The position numbers and the translations under genes were made by a program. Below, one piece after another: positions 51,167 through 55,585 of a DNA stretch of 55,585 bases. Location: assembly GCA_964369225.1 (NCBI GenBank), contig CAYJER010000013.1:1-55585 (forward strand), written 5' to 3'. How positions within the stretch are numbered: the stretch's first letter is position 1; every line of letters begins with the position of its first letter. Source of the stretch: SIG603 sp964369225 (lineage in GTDB: Bacteria > Bacillota > Clostridia > Oscillospirales > Acutalibacteraceae). The notes beneath the pieces were generated by a model. The model searched no databases. It was not told the DNA's origin and worked only from the letters and a program-made list of their open reading frames with translations.

Positions 51167-53143
51167 TTAAATGCTGAAGTATTTTAGGGTGTCAGAGTCT
51201 TTTCTTAGGAAGACTGGGATGATTTCAAGAGGAGTATCTACTGTGACTGTTTGACCGCCAGTAAATTCTTCACCTGTCCAAGCGTAAACCCATGTCTCGT
51301 TTGATGGAAGAACTACTTCTCTTGAAGATGCGTTCTCGTACATGACAGGAGCTACTAACATGTCTTTACCGAACATGTATTGGTCTGATAAATCGTATAG
51401 ATTATTTTGTTCTGGGAACTCATAGAACATCGGTCTCATGACTGGGTCGCCTACTTCATGAGCTTGTTTCATGGTTTCTCTGATATAAGGCAACATTGCT
51501 TTACGAAGTAGAGCGTACTTTTTGCAGATTTCAAAAACTTCTTCACCAAAGCTCCAGATTTCGTTGTCTCCGCCTGTTCCGTAAACATTTACGTCGCCTT
51601 CCATTGTTGGAGTGATAGGGTCTCTTGAACCGTGCATTCTCATAACTGGTGAGAACGCTCCGAAAGCTACCCAACGTTTTAATAACTCGTGGAATTTAGG
51701 GTCTTCAACGTGAGCGCCGTAAAATCCGCCGATATCTGTTGTCCACCATGGAATACCTGCAATTGCAGTGTGAAGACCAGCACAAACTTGTCTTCTAAAA
51801 CTTTGGAAAGTCGAGATTATATCACCTGACCAAAGTAGTGCGCCATAACGTTGAGCGCCACACCATGCACTTCTAATTAATATAACTGGTGCTTCTTGTC
51901 CTTCACTTCTTAAGCCTTCATATATGCCCTTAGCGTGAACTAGTGGGTAATAGTTTACAATTTGTGAGGCAGGGCCTTCTTGGAAACGGTAGATATCATA
52001 CTCATAGCCTGGGCAGTCACATTCTGCTTGATCTAGCCAGAAATGGTGTATGCCTTTGTCGTAGTAATTTTTCTTTAGTTGTTCCCAAACGTATTTTCTA
52101 GCCTCTTCATTAAAGGCATCATAATAAACCGCATCACACATGTAGTTAATGCTCATTCTAGGGCCTCTGTCCATTTGCATTAGATATCCTTTTTCAACCA
52201 TTTCAGGGTATCTTGCACAACGTTTGTCGACAGTTTGCCAGAAAGAAACCATAGGTTCTACACCTAATTCTTTTAATTCTTCACACATAGCAACAGGATC
52301 AGGCCAGTATTTAGGGTCAAGTTCCCAATCGCCTTGTAATACCCAGTGGAAGAAATCGATTACGATTACATCTAAAGGTAGGTTTCTTCTTTTATATTCT
52401 CTTGCAACTGATAATAGTTCTTCTTGAGTTCTGTATCTGCATTTGCATTGCCAGAAACCCATTGCAAAATCAGGCATCATAGGAACTGTACCTGTAACTT
52501 TTGCATAGCTTAGTTCTATGTCACGTGGAGTATCTTCTGCAACTATCCAATAATCGATAAATCTAGTGCTTGGGTGATTCCATGTAGTAGTGTTTTTACC
52601 GAAGAATACATGTCCTACAGCTGGGTTATTCCAAAGGAAACCATAGCCGAGGCTAGAAATATAGAAAGGCACGCTTTCTTGTGAATTTCTGTGAGCTAGT
52701 TCGATGTCACAGCCTTTAAGATCAAAGTTCTCTTGTTGATATTGCCCCATACCATAGATTTTTTCATTTGGGTTTGAGTCAAAACGCATGTTTAGTTCCC
52801 AATCGCCTCTTGAAGTTGATTTTAAATCTCTAGCAAGTATATTTAAATATCCAGGATGTCTGTACTCATCTAAAAGAACTTCACCCTTTTGGTTTTTGAA
52901 TGTTAGGTAACCGTTTTTGTCTACAATTGCTGTGATCTTACCATTTGTAATTGAAGAATATTCCTCTGTTTGCTCTGTAGTACACTCAATCTTCTCGGCC
53001 TCTAATAATGCCCAGTCGTTTGTAAGTGTTTGGTTTTGTAGCCAGCAACGAACTCTAAATGCGTTCTTGCCCCATGGTGTGATTGTAAGTGTTTGCATAT
53101 CAAAATGATATTTTAGCATATTGCCATTAATTGTAATGCTCAT
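51167..53143 (-). CDS. Glycoside hydrolase family 31 alpha-glucosidase/alpha-xylosidase
   Basis: 658 residues: N-terminal beta domain (about 1-220), TIM barrel with GFWQCKCRY (about 229-237), the nucleophile in FWLDQAEC (Asp371, Glu374) and the acid/base in LLWSGDI (Asp441), IPWWTTDIGGF and RMHGSRDP, then a C-terminal beta domain. Family members remove alpha-linked glucose or xylose; the FWxxxCRY segment and size lean towards alpha-xylosidase, not proven. No signal peptide, so cytoplasmic. Its start overlaps the stop of the histidine phosphatase gene (ATGA). The gene is followed by the 97-bp repeats. Confidence 0.9.
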   Translation of the reverse strand: MSITINGNMLKYHFDMQTLTITPWGKNAFRVRCWLQNQTLTNDWALLEAEKIECTTEQTEEYSSITNGKITAIVDKNGYLTFKNQKGEVLLDEYRHPGYLNILARDLKSTSRGDWELNMRFDSNPNEKIYGMGQYQQENFDLKGCDIELAHRNSQESVPFYISSLGYGFLWNNPAVGHVFFGKNTTTWNHPSTRFIDYWIVAEDTPRDIELSYAKVTGTVPMMPDFAMGFWQCKCRYRTQEELLSVAREYKRRNLPLDVIVIDFFHWVLQGDWELDPKYWPDPVAMCEELKELGVEPMVSFWQTVDKRCARYPEMVEKGYLMQMDRGPRMSINYMCDAVYYDAFNEEARKYVWEQLKKNYYDKGIHHFWLDQAECDCPGYEYDIYRFQEGPASQIVNYYPLVHAKGIYEGLRSEGQEAPVILIRSAWCGAQRYGALLWSGDIISTFQSFRRQVCAGLHTAIAGIPWWTTDIGGFYGAHVEDPKFHELLKRWVAFGAFSPVMRMHGSRDPITPTMEGDVNVYGTGGDNEIWSFGEEVFEICKKYALLRKAMLPYIRETMKQAHEVGDPVMRPMFYEFPEQNNLYDLSDQYMFGKDMLVAPVMYENASSREVVLPSNETWVYAWTGEEFTGGQTVTVDTPLEIIPVFLRKDSDTLKYFSI

Positions 53144-53829
53144 TCGTCTTCTCCCTCTTCTTGCATTTCGTCAGCCACTGCTCTAGCAGCGTTTAATGAA
53201 GCTTCGTTCTCTTCATTTGAAACTGGTACTCTTTGAATAACTTCACAAAATCTTGATTTTGCCCAGTTAGACGCATCTAGTCTAACAGTATAGCCTTGTG
53301 AGCTTGGCATCATCCAGTCTGTAGCCTTAGCTTTTGGGTAGCCAAAGGCTGAAAGAATTGTCATTATAACGCCTGCGTGTGCTACAACAACTACATGCTC
53401 TTGCTTTGTCATGAACATGTTTTGAACTAGCATCTCAAAGCCTTGGCAAACTCTGTGAACAAAAGCTGTGCTGTTTTCGCCATTTGGAGGAGTAATGCCA
53501 GGGGTTCTACTTGCCCACTCTTTAAAGTTTGGCTCGTTTTCAAGTTCTTGAGGGGTTTTGTTCTCCCAATCCCCAAAGTCAACCTCGGCGAACTCTAGAA
53601 TTACTTGTGGTTGTGCTTCAGGATAAAGTATTCTTAGGCTGTCTACACATCTTGTAGATGGACTTGCATAAAAGTGAGTAGCTCTTGGGTACTCATAGCG
53701 TTGCTTAAAATCGATAAGCTCTTTCATTCCCACATCACTTAAAGGTGATTGGGTTCTGCCTATATATTTTCCCTCAAGGTTTCCATCACATATTCCATGT
53801 CTTATAAAATGGATGTAAAATGATTTCAT
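53140..53829 (-). CDS. Histidine phosphatase family protein
   Basis: 229 residues. Catalytic RHGICDGN (His about residue 12) with YIGRTQSPLSDVG, the second-site motif FAEVDFGDWENKTPQE and VVVAHAGVI with the second catalytic His (about 149). It resembles alpha-ribazole or phosphoglycerate phosphatases; the substrate is unknown. ATG 53829 is preferred over TTG 53847 because AAGGAAG ends about 6 bases upstream. Overlaps GH31 by 4 bases and has its own promoter, so the two form an operon, perhaps for a phosphorylated sugar. Confidence 0.88.
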   Translation of the reverse strand: MKSFYIHFIRHGICDGNLEGKYIGRTQSPLSDVGMKELIDFKQRYEYPRATHFYASPSTRCVDSLRILYPEAQPQVILEFAEVDFGDWENKTPQELENEPNFKEWASRTPGITPPNGENSTAFVHRVCQGFEMLVQNMFMTKQEHVVVVAHAGVIMTILSAFGYPKAKATDWMMPSSQGYTVRLDASNWAKSRFCEVIQRVPVSNEENEASLNAARAVADEMQEEGEDE

Positions 53830-53862
53830 ATTGTGCTTCCTTTTCAATAGTATTTCAAAGTC

Positions 53863-53891
53863 ATTATACTACAGATTAGTAAATATGGCAA
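53863..53891 (-). promoter_or_regulatory. Promoter of the histidine phosphatase-GH31 operon
   Basis: Minus strand TTGCCA (53886-53891), 17-base spacer, TATAAT (53863-53868), 34 bases upstream of ATG 53829. Confidence 0.75.
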
Positions 53892-53910
53892 TAATTAAAT
53901 TTATATTGTA

Positions 53911-53939
53911 TTGAAAAAGATTTATTTTTGCTGTATAAT
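53911..53939 (+). promoter_or_regulatory. Promoter of the solute-binding lipoprotein gene
   Basis: TTGAAA (53911-53916), 17-base spacer, perfect TATAAT (53934-53939). The transcript would start near 53946, ahead of a long hairpin. Confidence 0.8.
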
Positions 53940-53959
53940 ATTGGTATTAGGAATACTTT

Positions 53960-54011
53960 TAGACTAAAGACTAAGGGCTAAAGGTGAAAGACTTTATTAG
54001 TCATTAGTCTA
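53960..54011 (+). other. Leader hairpin before the solute-binding lipoprotein gene
   Basis: TAGACTAAAGACTAA (53960-53974) pairs with TTAGTCATTAGTCTA (53997-54011) with one mismatch, around a 22-base loop. It sits in the 5' leader, 9 bases before the Shine-Dalgarno AGGAG (54021-54025). No known riboswitch matches. Confidence 0.6.
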
Positions 54012-54034
54012 ATTAAATATAGGAGTTGAGTGCT

Positions 54035-55360
54035 ATGAAAAGAATATTTGTGTGTTTGCTGATAGTTTTAATGCTTTTTAGCACGGCTTGTAGCTCTAGT
54101 GAGAGTACTGGTAATGGAGAACTAGTGGTTTATGTTCCTAACAACTATGTAGGAATTATGACTTATGCCGCTAAATTTAAAGAGATATATCCACAAGCTC
54201 AATACAGAATAAAATATTATGAATATGATTATAATGACTTTGATAGTAATACAAATAATCTTAACAAGTTTAAAGATGCAGATGTAGTTATTTTTGATAA
54301 TCCTACTACAGATTTTTATGCCCTTGCTAAGACTAATACTCTTATGGATTTAAGCGACAAAATAAACAATGACGACACCATTAATAAAGAAAATTATTTA
54401 GCTGGCACGTTTGATACAGGTGTAGTAGACGGCAAAATTTATGCTATACCATTAACTTTTTCTATTCCTGTTTTGTATCATGCAGGTAAAAATGTAGATA
54501 CTATAACTAGTTATGAAGATTTTAAGAAACTTATTATAGAAGAAAATGAAAATTTAAAGAATGATAGATTGCGTGCAAGTATAGATACTTTTGATATAGG
54601 AACTTTATTATGGTACTTTAATGCGTTTAGTGAAGATGACTTTGCCTATGACAAAGACTATTTATCTGACATAATAAATTTTTTTAAGGAAGACATTTTG
54701 TATAGTGAAAAATATGGTGATTTAAATGATGTGTATGGAGATGTGTATTTAGATTTATATAAAAGATATAGCTATTTCTATGATTATCCAGGAAACCTTA
54801 TACATAGTGTTTGGGAAAATGAGAATGCTTACAATAAAATAGATTTAGAAGAATTTGATTTTTCTGTGGTTGATGCAGGTGGTTTGACAGCTATGGCAGA
54901 GTCTTATGCCGTGCTAACAGCGGATGCAGACAGTTCAGCCTATGATTTTGTTAGAATAATGATGGACACAGAAAATAATTCTAATACTGGTTATTCAAGA
55001 GCATACACATTAAGTGTAAACATTAACAACATAAAATCAGAGCTAGAATATTACAAACAAAATAGTGAGTATATTGATTATTTTGAATTAGAGGCAGAAC
55101 CTTTAAGTGAAAAGTCAGCAGTAAAAATAATGGAAATAGTAAATAATATAGACAATATTTTAATTAGAAATCAATATATTAGAGATGATGTATTTTTATA
55201 TTATGTATATGAAGATCAATTTTTTTATGATGAATATTTTGTGGCAGAAGTGGGAGCAGGGTTTGACGTTTATTTCAAAGAGTTTGAGAATAAGTATAAT
55301 GAGTACATGCTTTCCATTGAAAATTTACAAGAAAATTTAAGCAGTAACGAGCCGTCATAG
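54035..55360 (+). CDS. Extracellular solute-binding lipoprotein
   Basis: 441 residues. Lipoprotein signal with FSTAC (Cys19), then Ser/Glu-rich spacer and a type 1 periplasmic-binding-protein-like fold (ELVVYVPNNYVGIM; DADVVIFDNPTTDFYALAK; GKIYAIPLTFSIPVLYHAGKN). It should bind a solute outside the membrane for an ABC importer, but no permease or ATPase gene is in this window, so either they lie beyond the edge or the protein has another role. Very rich in Tyr, Asp and Asn. ATG 54035 is used because AGGAG is 9 bases upstream; the TTG at 54026 overlaps that site. Confidence 0.85.
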   Translation: MKRIFVCLLIVLMLFSTACSSSESTGNGELVVYVPNNYVGIMTYAAKFKEIYPQAQYRIKYYEYDYNDFDSNTNNLNKFKDADVVIFDNPTTDFYALAKTNTLMDLSDKINNDDTINKENYLAGTFDTGVVDGKIYAIPLTFSIPVLYHAGKNVDTITSYEDFKKLIIEENENLKNDRLRASIDTFDIGTLLWYFNAFSEDDFAYDKDYLSDIINFFKEDILYSEKYGDLNDVYGDVYLDLYKRYSYFYDYPGNLIHSVWENENAYNKIDLEEFDFSVVDAGGLTAMAESYAVLTADADSSAYDFVRIMMDTENNSNTGYSRAYTLSVNINNIKSELEYYKQNSEYIDYFELEAEPLSEKSAVKIMEIVNNIDNILIRNQYIRDDVFLYYVYEDQFFYDEYFVAEVGAGFDVYFKEFENKYNEYMLSIENLQENLSSNEPS

Positions 55361-55416
55361 GTCAATGTAAGTGAAGAGTTTATGTGAAAATTCTTGTATA
55401 GATAAAATCAATTTGA

Positions 55417-55531
55417 TAAAATAGGGCGGATAATATGTGTCTCTTACGATTTTATGATTAAATTTAATTCGTTAACACACACAAATTAATGTAGGGGCGG
55501 ATATTATCCGCCTATGAAACTTAGGCAAAAT
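55417..55531. repeat. Palindromic element, GGCGGATA type, broken by an insertion sequence
   Basis: Left outer module CAATTTGATAAAATAGGGC, then AATTCGTTAACACACACAAATTAATG and the left arm (55489-55514), followed by 17 spacer bases (TGAAACTTAGGCAAAAT) that match the inverted spacer of the copy at 1935-2017. The right arm is absent because the IS begins at 55532. Confidence 0.85.
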
Positions 55532-55585
55532 TGACCCGCCCCCCAAAAGTTAGACCTAAAAAACTAACAAAGGGGGTAAGAAAAA
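55532..55585 (+). mobile_element. Left end of an IS3/IS150-like insertion sequence (truncated by the window)
   Basis: TGACCCGCCCCCCAAAAGTT at 55532-55551, then a GTTAG/CTAAC hairpin and AAAGGGGGTAAGAAAAA, which looks like the ribosome site of orfA. The TG start and C-rich CCCCCAAAAGTTAGAC block are typical terminal inverted repeats of IS150-group IS3 elements. The transposase itself lies outside the window. Confidence 0.72.

Noticed and set aside
1..55585. tRNA or rRNA genes
   Set aside because: No cloverleaf with a TTCGANNC-type T-arm and CCA end or rRNA core was recognised by eye in any gap; a covariance scan would be needed to exclude them fully.

Overview
The window looks like a chromosomal segment from an anaerobic, AT-rich, Gram-positive bacterium of the class Clostridia. 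Evidence: a class C sortase with an LPxTG pilin, HPr kinase, WhiA and RapZ, ATP-dependent PfkA, DnaE polymerase, two [FeFe]-hydrogenase-type proteins, an anaerobic sulfatase-maturase-type radical SAM enzyme, strong Shine-Dalgarno sites and sigma-A-like promoters. I cannot name genus or species from sequence alone.

Layout. 1-4 kb: a guanylate-kinase-like gene, then a mini pilus locus (sortase and one backbone pilin). 4.3-10 kb: rpsL-rpsG-fusA-tuf, followed by an FMN riboswitch and a riboflavin ECF transporter subunit (ribU). 10-17 kb: a GH116-type glycosidase, a clostripain-like lipoprotein protease, a small PH-domain protein and a DHH phosphoesterase. 17-21 kb: a divergent sugar locus (sugar-phosphate isomerase/epimerase and Gfo/Idh dehydrogenase facing an AraC regulator and a ROK kinase). 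21-23 kb: aldo/keto reductase and maltose-O-acetyltransferase-like gene. 23-28 kb: a four-gene operon with a [2Fe-2S] thioredoxin-fold protein, a PAS-linked sensory-type [FeFe] hydrogenase, a SpoIIE/PP2C phosphatase and a second group-B-like [FeFe] hydrogenase; a perfect Rex-type operator overlaps the predicted -10 of its promoter. 28-36 kb: a BspA-like surface protein, a previously uncalled 30-codon leader ORF and a 2,085-residue secreted protein. 36-40 kb: an uncalled 40-residue Arg-rich membrane peptide, an SGNH hydrolase and two overlapping radical SAM genes. 40-50.6 kb: hprK-PHP-murB-rapZ-whiA-dnaE-pfkA-antiporter, mostly tightly packed. 51-55 kb: GH31 glycosidase with a histidine phosphatase, then a solute-binding lipoprotein.

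Between the genes lies a family of nested palindromic elements. Their inner arms come in at least five unrelated sequence types (GGCGGATA..., GACGGG..., GAGGG..., GGCAAGG..., GCGACC...). Within each element both arms match almost perfectly, and the surrounding modules are shared. One copy is cut by the left end of an IS3/IS150-like insertion sequence that runs off the window. A separate 97-bp unit, with three small hairpins and a Shine-Dalgarno-linked four-codon ORF, is repeated 2.8 times behind the GH31 gene.

The candidates most worth pursuing as undescribed systems are the Rex-box hydrogenase/phosphatase operon, the arm-swapping palindromes, the 97-bp tandem units and the two uncalled small ORFs. 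All functions are inferred by reading motifs; no database search was run.
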